From Bacteroidales bacterium (GTDB taxonomy: Bacteria; Bacteroidota; Bacteroidia; Bacteroidales; UBA7960), in the NCBI GenBank assembly GCA_003557805.1, contig PWNY01000341.1, positions 1-10,666 on the forward strand: DNA of 10,666 nucleotides, given 5' to 3'. A program made the position numbers and the translations under genes. Numbering within the stretch: the stretch's first letter is position 1; each line of letters begins with the position of its first letter. Shown here piece after piece: positions 1 to 8,710 of this stretch. The notes under the pieces are model-generated. The model saw only the letters and a program-made list of their open reading frames with translations. It was not told where the DNA came from and did no database searches.

Positions 1-1
1 A

Positions 2-1474
2 AACAACCAGATAGGAGTTGTTGCAAGCGCACTGCTTAAGGCGGGTATCCCTGTCATATCGCCTGACTCCCTACTGCTGAACCAGTCGGATGAAGTGAAT
101 TTCATTATAGCGCTCCTTAAACTGTTGTCAAACCCCTTTGATAATGTTGCAGCGGTTGAGGTTGTAATCTACCTGCACCGGGGCGGTATTATTGACAATA
201 ATATCTCCCTGCATGAATACCTGTCAGCATTATCCGCCCCCTATACCGTACATATCGGTAAACTCCTCAAAAAAGCAAACAATGAGTTCTCATTCAGGGA
301 GTTTGACCACCTGAACATCTATGACAGCTGTGAGACCATAATAAGGAGCTTCTTTACCCGGCAAACTCCGCCAAACCCCTATATTGCATTCTTCATGGAT
401 GCCGTGTACGACTTTTCCCGGAAGCATATGCCGTCAAGGGGTGACTTTCTGAACTGGTGGGAGGAAAACGGGCATAAATACTCCATACAGGTACCCGAGG
501 GGGTGAACGCAGTAAAACTGATGACAGTGCACAAGTCAAAAGGGCTTCAGTTTCCGGTGGTGATACACCCCTTTGCTGCGCAGAACCCAAACAAGCTAAC
601 CAAGCCGGGTCTCTGGACAGAGAGTTCCAGAACCGGTATACCCGACCCCCCGGTACAGTGGCTCGAATTGCAAAAATCCTCCCTGTCGGGAACTGTCTTT
701 GAAGAGGACCTGGAAAGGGAGCAGAAGATGACACTGCTCGATATGTTAAATGCACATTATGTCGCCCTGACAAGACCTTCTGAAAAGCTGTTCATTATAA
801 GTGAGAAAAAGGAAAACAGAAGTGAAACATTGGAGACTAACAGACTGCTGCAGGATTTTTTAGTGAAAGAGGGAGTGTGGCATGATGATCAAAGCAGTTA
901 CTCTTTCGGCGAACTTTTACCACCGGTGTCCGGACGGGAGAAGGCAACTGGTACTATCACTGCACTTCGCAGGATTATCTCAACCCCATGGAGCAGGGCA
1001 CTGAGAATGAGGTCGCACCAGAGGGAAAGAAGCCTGTTGCTGACCAGTGATGACCCCCTTGAAAGGGGCACCCTTTTGCACAGGGCCATGGAAAGGATAA
1101 GCAACCACGATGATATAGGGCCCACCCTGGAAGAGATGATGCTGACAGGAGAGATAGACAAAGAAACCCGGTCTGAATGGGAGGTGAAAATTAGCAAATT
1201 ACTTGCAGAACCAGAGATATCGCCCTACTTTTCAGGGAAAGTCAAAGTCAAAACAGAAGCCGGCCTCTTTGACCGTTACGGTGAGTTTTACAGGCCCGAC
1301 AGGTTCGTTGTCACAGAAGACCACTGTGCCCTGATAGACTACAAAACCGGAAGGGAATACAGCAAGCACATTAAGCAGATCAAAACCTATGCAAGCATTT
1401 TAGGTGAAATGGGATACAGGAACATTAAAAAGATACTGCTCTATTTGGACGAAGGCATTGTTAGGATAATCTAA
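2..1474 (+). CDS. UvrD/Rep-type helicase with C-terminal PD-(D/E)XK nuclease, AddA-like (5' end outside window)
   Basis: The reading frame is open from base 2 to a TAA at 1472-1474, giving 490 visible residues; the ATP-binding N-terminal half lies beyond the left edge. The first in-frame ATG, at 95, is internal and not a start. A helicase motif with MTVHKSKGLQFPVV is at visible residues 174-187, and the last helicase motif, YVALTR, is at 253-258. A nuclease domain follows: GTLLHRAMERI with H360 and E364, RPDR with D433, and IDYKTG with D446 and K448, then a Q/Y-containing helix near the C-terminus. This order of superfamily 1 helicase then RecB-type nuclease is that of AddA, which processes double-strand DNA ends for recombination with AddB. 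The nuclease residues look intact, so I infer an active enzyme. A partner gene would be expected upstream, unseen. Family assignment is firm; AddA rather than another UvrD-nuclease is probable. Confidence 0.88.
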   Translation, partial: NNQIGVVASALLKAGIPVISPDSLLLNQSDEVNFIIALLKLLSNPFDNVAAVEVVIYLHRGGIIDNNISLHEYLSALSAPYTVHIGKLLKKANNEFSFREFDHLNIYDSCETIIRSFFTRQTPPNPYIAFFMDAVYDFSRKHMPSRGDFLNWWEENGHKYSIQVPEGVNAVKLMTVHKSKGLQFPVVIHPFAAQNPNKLTKPGLWTESSRTGIPDPPVQWLELQKSSLSGTVFEEDLEREQKMTLLDMLNAHYVALTRPSEKLFIISEKKENRSETLETNRLLQDFLVKEGVWHDDQSSYSFGELLPPVSGREKATGTITALRRIISTPWSRALRMRSHQRERSLLLTSDDPLERGTLLHRAMERISNHDDIGPTLEEMMLTGEIDKETRSEWEVKISKLLAEPEISPYFSGKVKVKTEAGLFDRYGEFYRPDRFVVTEDHCALIDYKTGREYSKHIKQIKTYASILGEMGYRNIKKILLYLDEGIVRII

Positions 1475-1611
1475 GCCAATATTAAACAAAGTCTAAATAA
1501 AAAATACTGGCTATCAGGCATTTTCACACCTGAATATAGATATTTTCCGGACTTTTATTTGTAATTTGGAAGCAACAAAAAAAGCCCACGCCAAACTGAA
1601 ACACCACGAGT

Positions 1612-2079
1612 ATGTCAATTAAAGAGATCATCAGGCAGTTCAAGCCGGAACACCACAACCTGCTGAACATTATGCATGCCTTGCAGAACAGCAACCCCGG
1701 CAACTACCTTACAAAAGAGGCCCTGGAGGAAACAGCGTCCTACCTCGGCCTTACAAAGGCATCGGTATACGGAGTGGCCACCTACTACACCATGTTCAGC
1801 CTTGAGCCAAGAGGCAGGTATATAATACGGGTCTGTATTTCACCGGTATGTGAGATCATTAAGGCAGAAACAATTATAAAGCATCTTGAAAAGGTACTTG
1901 GAATAAAAACCGGGCAGACAAGCAGTGACCGGCTGTTCACCCTTGAGCTCTCTGAATGCCTTGGTCAGTGCCATAAGGCACCCTCCATGATGATAAACGA
2001 CAGGGTGCATAACTGCCTGGATAAAAACAGCATTGAAGAAATTATCGAGGAATACAGGCAGATGTCAAAGTCAGACTGA
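1612..2079 (+). CDS. nuoE: NuoE-like [2Fe-2S] thioredoxin-fold subunit of NAD-linked formate dehydrogenase
   Basis: This 155-residue protein has the usual size of NuoE/HydC/FdsG subunits. An N-terminal helical region (about 1-60, with YGVATYYTMF at 53-62) precedes a thioredoxin-like domain. The four [2Fe-2S] ligands are visible as C75-x4-C80 and C116-x3-C120, the spacing known for the 24 kDa subunit of complex I. The cluster lies near the flavin of NuoF and is thought to tune or store electrons rather than catalyse. The ATG at 1612 gives the expected N-terminus, though no strong ribosome-binding site precedes it. It is the first gene of a set with nuoF (16-base gap) and the formate dehydrogenase alpha gene. 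No other complex I genes are nearby, so I infer that it serves a soluble formate dehydrogenase like FdsG. A hydrogenase partner elsewhere in the genome cannot be excluded. Confidence 0.93.
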   Translation: MSIKEIIRQFKPEHHNLLNIMHALQNSNPGNYLTKEALEETASYLGLTKASVYGVATYYTMFSLEPRGRYIIRVCISPVCEIIKAETIIKHLEKVLGIKTGQTSSDRLFTLELSECLGQCHKAPSMMINDRVHNCLDKNSIEEIIEEYRQMSKSD

Positions 2080-2095
2080 AACAAAAAGTACCGTT

Positions 2096-3349
2096 ATGAT
2101 AAAGGAAGAAAGGATACTCCTTAAGAATGCCGGAAAGATAAACCCCCTGAGCATAAATGACTACACCAAGGCCGGTGGTTACCGGGGCCTCAAAAAGGCC
2201 CTGGCAATGGAACCGGTCGAAGTGATAGACGAGCTCCTGGAAGCCGGCCTCAGGGGTCGGGGAGGTGCCGGTTTCTCTACAGGAATGAAACAAAGGTTCA
2301 CAAGTGAATCCTGCCTGCGCTGCCCCCAGCGCTATGTCGTTGTAAATGCCGATGAAGGGGAGCCCGGCACATACAAGGACAGGATCATCATGGAACAGGA
2401 CCCCCACCTCTACCTTGAGGGGACAATCATCGCCGCACATGCGATCAGGTCCTCTCAGGGCTATATCTATATTCGCGGCGAATACCAGGACTCAATTGAG
2501 AAGACCAGGAAGGCAGTTGAAGATGCATACAAAAAGGGTTTCCTGGGGAAAAACATCATGGGTTCAGGCTTTGACTTCGACCTGGAGATAAAACTCGGCG
2601 CAGGCTCTTACCTTTGCGGGGAAGAGCTCACAATGCTTGAATCTCTTGAAGGCAAAAGGGGCACCCCCAGGATTAAGCCTCCCTTCCCTGCAGAAAAGGG
2701 TGTTTTCGGCATGCCAACCCTGGTAAACAATGTTGAGACCCTGGCCAATGCAACAAGGATACTGGAAAAAGGCAAGCAGTGGTACAGACAGACCGGTACC
2801 GACACCTCTCCCGGCACTAAGATATTCACAATAAGCGGGCAGGTTAACAAGGCAGGTTATTACGAACTGCCCCTTGGTGTAAGCCTGAGAGAACTTATCG
2901 AACTTGCCGGCGGCATGCGTAACGGCAAGCCCTTTAAGGCAGCTCTGCTTGGAGGAGCGGCAGGTACATTCGTAGACTCCTCGATGCTGGATGAAGAAAT
3001 GTCATACGATAACCTAAAGAAAAAGGGAGCCACGCTGGGAAGCGGAGCGGTAATAGTACTTGCCGGGGAAGACAGTATCGCCAGGACCCTTATTAACTGC
3101 CTGCGATTTTTCAAGCATGAGTCATGCGGCAAGTGTATCCCCTGCAGGGTGGGTACGGCCCAGCTTCTTATCTCGGCCAGGCAGCTTAATGATACCGCCA
3201 GGGATAAGAAGAAGCTGCTTGGGGAAATGATCCGGGACTCCGGGCTGATGGCCGCAACCTCCCTTTGCCCACTGGGGCAGTCGCCAATATTGCCATTAAA
3301 ATCGGCTGCCCGGTACTTTGAAGATGAGTTGTGCGGACTGGAAAATTAA
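2096..3349 (+). CDS. nuoF: NuoF-like FMN/NADH-binding subunit of NAD-linked formate dehydrogenase
   Basis: A 417-residue NADH dehydrogenase 51 kDa-type subunit. It holds FMN and one [4Fe-4S] cluster and passes electrons between NAD(H) and the Fe-S chain. Visible motifs are the glycine-rich GLRGRGGAGFSTGMK (51-65), NADEGEPGTYKDR (84-96), GAGSYLCGEE (168-177), and the cluster ligands C344-x2-C347-x2-C350 plus C391, matching the spacing in complex I. The open frame runs back to an ATG at 2033 inside nuoE, but those 21 extra residues are unlike the family, so I chose the ATG at 2096, 16 bases after the nuoE stop. It lacks the extra thioredoxin or ferredoxin domains that fused HydB/HndC/FdsB forms carry. 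The usual CGEETAL reads CGEELTM here, a small deviation. Whether it prefers NADH or NADPH cannot be read directly; NADH is inferred from the family. Confidence 0.94.
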   Translation: MIKEERILLKNAGKINPLSINDYTKAGGYRGLKKALAMEPVEVIDELLEAGLRGRGGAGFSTGMKQRFTSESCLRCPQRYVVVNADEGEPGTYKDRIIMEQDPHLYLEGTIIAAHAIRSSQGYIYIRGEYQDSIEKTRKAVEDAYKKGFLGKNIMGSGFDFDLEIKLGAGSYLCGEELTMLESLEGKRGTPRIKPPFPAEKGVFGMPTLVNNVETLANATRILEKGKQWYRQTGTDTSPGTKIFTISGQVNKAGYYELPLGVSLRELIELAGGMRNGKPFKAALLGGAAGTFVDSSMLDEEMSYDNLKKKGATLGSGAVIVLAGEDSIARTLINCLRFFKHESCGKCIPCRVGTAQLLISARQLNDTARDKKKLLGEMIRDSGLMAATSLCPLGQSPILPLKSAARYFEDELCGLEN

Positions 3350-3377
3350 TTAAAAAGCAAAACAGATAAGCGGGAAA

Positions 3378-6110
3378 ATGGAAAAAACTGTAAGCATTCA
3401 TATAGATGGTAAAAAGCTCAATGTACAGGAAGGCAAAAACCTGCTTCAGGCGGCAAAGGAGAACAACATTGACATCCCCCACCTTTGCTATCACCGCAAG
3501 CTAAGCCCGACAGGAGCCTGCAGGCTCTGCATTGTAAAAATAAACGGCCAGAAAGGTCTTATTGCCTCCTGCACGGTCAGGGCAGAAGAGGGTATGGAGG
3601 TAATCGCATTCGATGAGGAGCTGGAAGAGGCCCGCAGGTTTATCCTGGATTACCTGTTATCGGAGCATGATGAATCCAGCGACGGCAGTTACATGGACGA
3701 GTTCAAAGAACTGGTGGTCCGCTACGGACTGGATGACAAGAAGAAAAGAAAGTACGCCCCCATCTGGAAATACTTAGGCTACCCCAGTGACAACAGTTCA
3801 CCCGTGCTTACATATGAAGCGGCCAAATGCATAAAATGTTTCAGGTGCATCAAAGCCTGTGACGAGGTACAGGGAAAGAACGTTCTGTCATTTACAAAGC
3901 GGGGAATAGCATCCTATATTACCGGTGGTTTTGAAAAGTGGGGAGAAAGTGAATGCGACGGCTGCGGGGAGTGCATACAGCTCTGCCCCACTGGCGCTAT
4001 TGTTGAAAAACCCCACAGGGATCAGATAATGCTGCACCAGGATCATAAAAAGGTAAAAACAACATGTCCCTATTGCGGGGTCGGGTGCCAGCTGGAGCTG
4101 ATAGTCCAGAACGGGAAAATTGTCAGGGCCGATGGGGTTGAAGGTGTCAGTCCCAACGACGGCCGTCTATGTGTAAAGGGCCGTTTCGGTTATGATTATG
4201 TCAGCCACCCCGACCGTCTAAAGGTGCCCCTGATAAAGAAGGGAGGCCGTTTTACAGAGGCCGGCTGGGATGAAGCCCTTGACCTTGTCGCGGAAAAGTT
4301 TTCTGAAACCATCAAAAAACACGGGAAGAGATCCCTTGCCGGATATGCCTCTGCAAAGACCACCAATGAGGACAACTACCTCTTCATGAAGTTCGTACGC
4401 ACCGTATTTGGAAACAACAATGTTGACTACTGTACCAGGCTGTGCCATGCCTCAACCGTAACTGCAATGCTGCGTTCACTCGGTGACGGGGCCGGCAGCA
4501 ATTCAATCGAGGATTACGAAAAAAGCGACTGCATTCTTGTTACCGGCAACAATATGATCGAAACCCACCCGGTAACTGCAACCTATGTAAAATATGCTGC
4601 CCAGAGAAGGGGTGCCAGGATCATTATTATCGACCCGAAATGGACCCCCCTGGTGAAGGACTCCCATATCTGGCTACAACCTCGGCTCGGTACCGACGTT
4701 GCCCTTCTTAACGGAATGATAAGGGTGATAATCCGGGAAGAGCTGATTGACCGCCGTTTTATTGAAAAAAGGGTTGAAGGGGGCATGAAGGCCCTGGAGG
4801 AGCTAAAGGCGCTTACTGAAAAATACACCCTGGAATATGTTGAGGAAATTACAGGCGTACCCGCCGAAATGATGCAAGAAGCCGCCCGCATATATGCAGG
4901 GGCAAGACGGCCGCTGATAGCCACGGGCATGGGCTACAGCCAGCAGCTTACAGGAACGCATAATGTTTTTTGCCTGATAAACATGATGCTGATCACCGGG
5001 CAGATAGGACGCAAAGGAGCAGGACTGAACCCTCCGCGCGGACAGAATAACGTTCAGGGGGTCTCTGATGTCGGGGCTTCACCCTTTACTTATCCAGGAT
5101 ATGTACCTGTCGGGGATGATGAGAACCGAAGGAAAGTGGCAAAGATATGGAACGTTCCCTACAGGGAGCTTGACCCGGAAAAGGGGCTCTCAACCGTTGA
5201 GATAATGCAGGCTGCATACAGGGGTGAGATAAGGGCAATGTACATTATGGGCGAAAACCCCATGCTTACCGATCCAAACCTGAACCACACCGAAGAGGCG
5301 ATCAAAAAGCTAGACTTTTTGGTGGTCCAGGATATTTTCCACACTGAAACCACCGCCCTTGCAGATGTCGTTTTGCCTGCCACCTCCTTCGCTGAATCTG
5401 AAGGCACTTTTGTGAACTCCGACCGCAGGGTGCTCAGGGTTCGCAAGGCAGTAGACCCCCCGGGTCAGGCAAGGCAGGACTGGGAGATCATTACCGATAT
5501 AGCAAAAAGAATGGGCAAACCACTTGGCAGCTACAGGGACGAAAGCGAGATATGGGATGAGATAGCCAGGACCTCGCCTATTTTTGCAGGCATATCTTTC
5601 AGCAGGCTGGAAAAACAGGGGATACAGTGGCCCTGCCCCTCAAAGGAACATCCCGGCACCCCAACACTTTTCGAGGAACGCTTCAATACAGCCAGCGGCC
5701 TGGCTAAGCTGCATCCTGTTGATTATGCAGAGCAGACCGAAAAAGCTGACAACGAGTACCCCTATATTTTAAATACAGGCCGTATACTTTACCAGTATCA
5801 CTCATCAACCATGTCGAGGCGAAACGTTTCGCTGAACCAGTTCGCCAATGAGGCATATGTGCTCATGCACCCCGATGATGCAAAAAAACAGGGCCTTTCA
5901 AACGGAGACAAAGTTGATATCAGCTCCCGCAGGGGTGTTATCAGATCTATCACAGTTAAAATATCAGGAGAGGTTCTCCTGGGGGAGCTTTTCATGCCGT
6001 TTCACTATTCCGAAGCCCCTGTCAACAGGCTTACACGTGATGAACTTGACCCCTATTCAAAGATAGCCCCCTTTAAGCTATCAGCGGTCAAAATAGTGAC
6101 TGGTAGCTAA
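3378..6110 (+). CDS. fdhF: Formate dehydrogenase alpha subunit with NuoG-like N-terminus (Cys active site)
   Basis: A 910-residue molybdopterin enzyme interconverting formate and CO2. In order: a [2Fe-2S] ferredoxin domain (C37, C48, C51, C65); a linker; two [4Fe-4S] motifs (C151/154/157/161 and C193/196/199/203); the [4Fe-4S] of the catalytic domain (C230, C233, C237, C265); the metal ligand C356 followed by H357; K267 and R554 (in PRGQNNVQG), matching the formate-site Lys and Arg of E. coli FDH-H; and a C-terminal dinucleotide-binding domain (about 790-905). C356 is coded by TGC, so this is the cysteine and not the selenocysteine form. There is no signal peptide or twin-arginine motif, so it is cytoplasmic. 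The linker lacks the three cysteines of the usual His-Cys3 cluster. With nuoE and nuoF it should form an NAD-linked enzyme; direction in vivo is unknown. No fdhD or cofactor gene is in the window. It could also be called fdhA or fdsA. Confidence 0.93.
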   Translation: MEKTVSIHIDGKKLNVQEGKNLLQAAKENNIDIPHLCYHRKLSPTGACRLCIVKINGQKGLIASCTVRAEEGMEVIAFDEELEEARRFILDYLLSEHDESSDGSYMDEFKELVVRYGLDDKKKRKYAPIWKYLGYPSDNSSPVLTYEAAKCIKCFRCIKACDEVQGKNVLSFTKRGIASYITGGFEKWGESECDGCGECIQLCPTGAIVEKPHRDQIMLHQDHKKVKTTCPYCGVGCQLELIVQNGKIVRADGVEGVSPNDGRLCVKGRFGYDYVSHPDRLKVPLIKKGGRFTEAGWDEALDLVAEKFSETIKKHGKRSLAGYASAKTTNEDNYLFMKFVRTVFGNNNVDYCTRLCHASTVTAMLRSLGDGAGSNSIEDYEKSDCILVTGNNMIETHPVTATYVKYAAQRRGARIIIIDPKWTPLVKDSHIWLQPRLGTDVALLNGMIRVIIREELIDRRFIEKRVEGGMKALEELKALTEKYTLEYVEEITGVPAEMMQEAARIYAGARRPLIATGMGYSQQLTGTHNVFCLINMMLITGQIGRKGAGLNPPRGQNNVQGVSDVGASPFTYPGYVPVGDDENRRKVAKIWNVPYRELDPEKGLSTVEIMQAAYRGEIRAMYIMGENPMLTDPNLNHTEEAIKKLDFLVVQDIFHTETTALADVVLPATSFAESEGTFVNSDRRVLRVRKAVDPPGQARQDWEIITDIAKRMGKPLGSYRDESEIWDEIARTSPIFAGISFSRLEKQGIQWPCPSKEHPGTPTLFEERFNTASGLAKLHPVDYAEQTEKADNEYPYILNTGRILYQYHSSTMSRRNVSLNQFANEAYVLMHPDDAKKQGLSNGDKVDISSRRGVIRSITVKISGEVLLGELFMPFHYSEAPVNRLTRDELDPYSKIAPFKLSAVKIVTGS

Positions 6111-6137
6111 AAAAAACAGCCGGACAGGATAAATTAC

Positions 6138-6145
6138 TATTTTTG
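6138..6145 (+). promoter_or_regulatory. Possible Bacteroidota-type -7 element upstream of nadA
   Basis: TATTTTTG matches the TAnnTTTG -7 consensus described for the primary sigma factor of Bacteroides. It lies in the 109-base gap between fdhF and nadA, where a separate promoter for the nad genes would be reasonable. No TTTG element is found about 20 bases upstream, so only half of the expected promoter is present, and the region is AT-rich enough for a chance match. Confidence 0.25.
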
Positions 6146-6200
6146 TTTCCGTTTAATACCTTTTGGGGGCTGTAATGAATATTCACCGAGGTCCCTGTAG

Positions 6201-6207
6201 AAAGGAG
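6201..6207 (+). promoter_or_regulatory. Shine-Dalgarno sequence for nadA
   Basis: AAAGGAG ends 12 bases before the ATG at 6220. It is the strongest ribosome-binding site near any start in this window and supports that start over the in-frame TTG at 6163 and ATG at 6175, although the spacing is somewhat long. Confidence 0.5.
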
Positions 6208-6219
6208 CACGACGACCAT

Positions 6220-7131
6220 ATGCCTGAAACAAGTATTTCAAGTACACTGGAAAGGATCAAGAAGAAGACCGGAGCGTGTATCCTGGCTCATTACTATCAG
6301 ATCCCTGAGATACAGGAGGCGGCAGATTATGTGGGAGATTCTTTTGCTCTCAGCAAGCTTGCCTCGGAACTGCCTAACAAACTTATAGTGTTTTGCGGAG
6401 TGGATTTCATGGCAGAAAGCGCAAAGCTGCTAAGCCCTGATAAAACGGTTTTGCTGCCGGTAAGTTCCGCAGGCTGCCCGATGGCAAATATGGCAGGTGC
6501 AGAGGATGTAAAAAAGCTAATGGAAAAGTACCCGGATGCCGCAGTCGTGTCTTATGTTAACTCCACAACAGAGGTAAAGGCGCTCAGCCACATTTGCTGC
6601 ACGTCATCCAATGCGCTGAAAGTGATAAGGTCCCTGCCGCACAAGCGGATAATATTCATACCTGATAAAAACCTTGGGGCCTATGCTGCAGAGAAGATAC
6701 CTGAAAAGGAGTTTGTCCTGTTCGATGGTTATTGCCCACCACATGAAGAGGTAATGGAAATAGACGTAAAGCTGGCCAGGGATAAACATCCGGAAGCGCT
6801 GCTGCTTGTGCATCCTGAATGCCGCAGGGAAGTCAGGGACAGGGCCGACTTTACCGGCAGCACAGCGCAGATAATAAAATATGCGAGCCAGAGCGATAGT
6901 TCTTCATTTATAATCGGCACAGAGGAGGGCATACTTCATCCGCTTAAAAAAGAGAACCCCGGGAAGGAGTTCCACATGCTTACCGGTAGTTTTATATGCC
7001 ATAACATGAAGAAGACAACTATCAATGACCTTATATCCAGTTTGGAGAACATGCAGTATAAAATTGAGATCGATGCCTTCCTGGCAAAGGCTGCACGCAG
7101 GCCGCTGGAAAGGATGCTTCAGGTATTGTAA
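6220..7131 (+). CDS. nadA: Quinolinate synthase NadA
   Basis: NadA condenses iminoaspartate from NadB with dihydroxyacetone phosphate to give quinolinate, using a [4Fe-4S] cluster. The three cluster cysteines are visible: C86 in GCPMAN, C172 in DGYCPPHE and C260 in FICHNMKK, matching C81, C168 and C254 of the Thermotoga enzyme. Other family motifs are ILAHYYQIPEIQEAADYVGDS (21-41), YVNSTTEVKA (112-121), PDKNLG (148-153) and VHPECRREVRD (197-207). Starting at the ATG at 6220 gives 303 residues, the usual length of the short bacterial form, with AAAGGAG upstream. The frame extends back to a TTG at 6163 and ATG at 6175, but the 15-19 extra residues match nothing in the family as I know it. It is the first of nadA-nadB-nadC. 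The cluster is oxygen-sensitive, in keeping with an anaerobic life. Confidence 0.96.
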   Translation: MPETSISSTLERIKKKTGACILAHYYQIPEIQEAADYVGDSFALSKLASELPNKLIVFCGVDFMAESAKLLSPDKTVLLPVSSAGCPMANMAGAEDVKKLMEKYPDAAVVSYVNSTTEVKALSHICCTSSNALKVIRSLPHKRIIFIPDKNLGAYAAEKIPEKEFVLFDGYCPPHEEVMEIDVKLARDKHPEALLLVHPECRREVRDRADFTGSTAQIIKYASQSDSSSFIIGTEEGILHPLKKENPGKEFHMLTGSFICHNMKKTTINDLISSLENMQYKIEIDAFLAKAARRPLERMLQVL

Positions 7132-7160
7132 GCCTGCTTAATGAAATAAATGATCAAGGC

Positions 7161-8699
7161 ATGCGCCAGTATACCATCACTGCAGTACCCAAAAGGGTAA
7201 ATAAAACAGGCTACGACGTTGTGATTGTCGGTGCGGGCCTGGCCGGGCTGTATGCGGCAATTCATCTGGATGAGTCCCTGTCCTGTGCCGTTATTACAAA
7301 AGAGAGCATCCTCAGCTGCAACTCCTCCCTCGCACAGGGAGGTATTGCAGCAGCAGTAGACCTTTCCGACAGTCCCGAAAAACACCTTGAAGACACCCTG
7401 AAGGCTGGGGCCGGGGTGTCAGATGAAAGGCTTGCAAGGCTTATGGTAGAAAAGGGTCCTGAAGAGATCTCAATACTTGAAGACCTGGGAGTTGTTTTCG
7501 ACATGGACGTCAGCGGCCAAAAGTATATTACACGTGAGGGCGGACACAGGAACAAAAGGGTGCTACACTGCGGGGGGGATTCAACCGGCAGCCATATTAT
7601 TGAGGTTATTTCAGCAAGGGTCAGGGCAAGGCAGAACGTACACATACTGGAGGATCATTTCCTGGTTGATATAATCAGTAATAGAGGTGAGAACAAAGCC
7701 TGCGGGATAGTTACTTTCAGCAAGGGGGAGTACACCTTCATGGCAAGTAACAATGTAATCATAGCAAGTGGAGGCATCGGGGGCATTTACAGAAACACCA
7801 CAAACCAGAAAGGGATCACCGCCGATGGGATAGCTGCAGCCATGAGGGCAGGTGCCGAATGCAGGGATATGGAGTTTGTACAGTTCCACCCCACTGCATT
7901 TTATGATGTTCCTGAAGGTACCGCACCCTTCCTTATATCAGAAGCCGTAAGGGGCGAGGGAGGAATACTGAGAAATCCCCGGGGTGAGGCCTTCATGAAA
8001 GACCGCCACCCGATGCAGGATCTTGCCCCCCGGGATGTTGTGGCAAGGGAGATATTCCGTGAGATGAAAGAGCACTCCTCCCAGTATATATACCTCGACA
8101 TAAGTTCTAAAAGCCGCAGCTTTCTCTCGGAACGTTTCCCCTTTATCTTTAAGAGTTGCCTGGAAAGGGGTATAGATATTTCCAGGGATCTTATAACCGT
8201 TGCCCCGGTTCAGCACTACTTCATGGGCGGAATTGCAACTGATGAGTTTGGACGCAGTAATATTCAGGGGCTATACGCATGCGGTGAAGCGGCATGCACT
8301 GGTGTGCACGGAGCCAACAGGCTTGCAAGCAACTCCCTGCTGGAGTGCCTTGTATTCAGCCGCCAGAGTTCAATGCACATAAACAGCACAGGGAAAAACC
8401 CCATCCCGGAAGCAGGGATAAGTTTCAGTGACCTTCCTGTCTATGAGGGTGCTGTGATTTCACTTGAAAGGGAGATCCAGGAAAACATGCAGGAACATTG
8501 CGGTATAATACGCAATGAGGAAGGGCTGCAAAAGGCGCTGGGATCGGTTAGTGCTGTTATGAAAAAACTTGATGGCCACTCCCTTGAGCCCCCGGTGCAG
8601 ACCCGGATCCAAAACATGGCGATTGTTGCAGGCGGCATAATAAATGCTGCACTGAAGCGAAAGAGTAATGCAGGGGCCCACTACAGGGAGGATTTGTAA
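7161..8699 (+). CDS. nadB: L-aspartate oxidase NadB
   Basis: A 512-residue flavoprotein of the succinate dehydrogenase/fumarate reductase family. It oxidises L-aspartate to iminoaspartate, the first step of de novo NAD synthesis; anaerobes can use fumarate instead of oxygen as acceptor. The FAD motif G24-x-G26-x-x-G29 is at the N-terminus, then SSLAQGGIAAA (about 54-64), a GGIGGIYRNTTN segment, H243 in FVQFHPTAF, R291 in PRDVVARE and H352 in PVQHYFMGG. These line up with H244, R290 and H351 of the E. coli enzyme. YACGEAACTGVHGANRLASN follows. Length is slightly below the E. coli 540. The ATG at 7161, 29 bases after the nadA stop, fits the family's short N-terminus but has only a weak, very close AAGG upstream. 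It feeds NadA directly, since iminoaspartate is unstable. Confidence 0.96.
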   Translation: MRQYTITAVPKRVNKTGYDVVIVGAGLAGLYAAIHLDESLSCAVITKESILSCNSSLAQGGIAAAVDLSDSPEKHLEDTLKAGAGVSDERLARLMVEKGPEEISILEDLGVVFDMDVSGQKYITREGGHRNKRVLHCGGDSTGSHIIEVISARVRARQNVHILEDHFLVDIISNRGENKACGIVTFSKGEYTFMASNNVIIASGGIGGIYRNTTNQKGITADGIAAAMRAGAECRDMEFVQFHPTAFYDVPEGTAPFLISEAVRGEGGILRNPRGEAFMKDRHPMQDLAPRDVVAREIFREMKEHSSQYIYLDISSKSRSFLSERFPFIFKSCLERGIDISRDLITVAPVQHYFMGGIATDEFGRSNIQGLYACGEAACTGVHGANRLASNSLLECLVFSRQSSMHINSTGKNPIPEAGISFSDLPVYEGAVISLEREIQENMQEHCGIIRNEEGLQKALGSVSAVMKKLDGHSLEPPVQTRIQNMAIVAGGIINAALKRKSNAGAHYREDL

Positions 8700-8710
8700 C
8701 ACATGTACCG

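Noticed and set aside
1511..1539. CTATCAGG / CCTGA-ATA-TAG inverted repeat downstream of the helicase gene as a transcription terminator.
   Set aside because: The stem needs a three-base bulge, is weak, and is followed by only four T residues after two AT bases. A terminator here is plausible but not supported.
1554..1568. Promoter for the nuoE-nuoF-fdhF genes at TTTATTTG or GTAATTTG.
   Set aside because: Neither fully matches TAnnTTTG and there is no TTTG at the proper distance upstream.
2033..2095. An upstream in-frame ATG that would extend NuoF by 21 residues into nuoE.
   Set aside because: The added residues are simply the end of nuoE in another frame plus the spacer, and the family N-terminus begins near the ATG at 2096.
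4431..4445. Possible selenocysteine at the formate dehydrogenase active site.
   Set aside because: The active-site codon is TGC (Cys) and the frame contains no internal TGA.
6163..6219. Longer NadA start sites: TTG at 6163 and ATG at 6175.
   Set aside because: The extra residues do not look like NadA, and the AAAGGAG at 6201-6207 favours the ATG at 6220.
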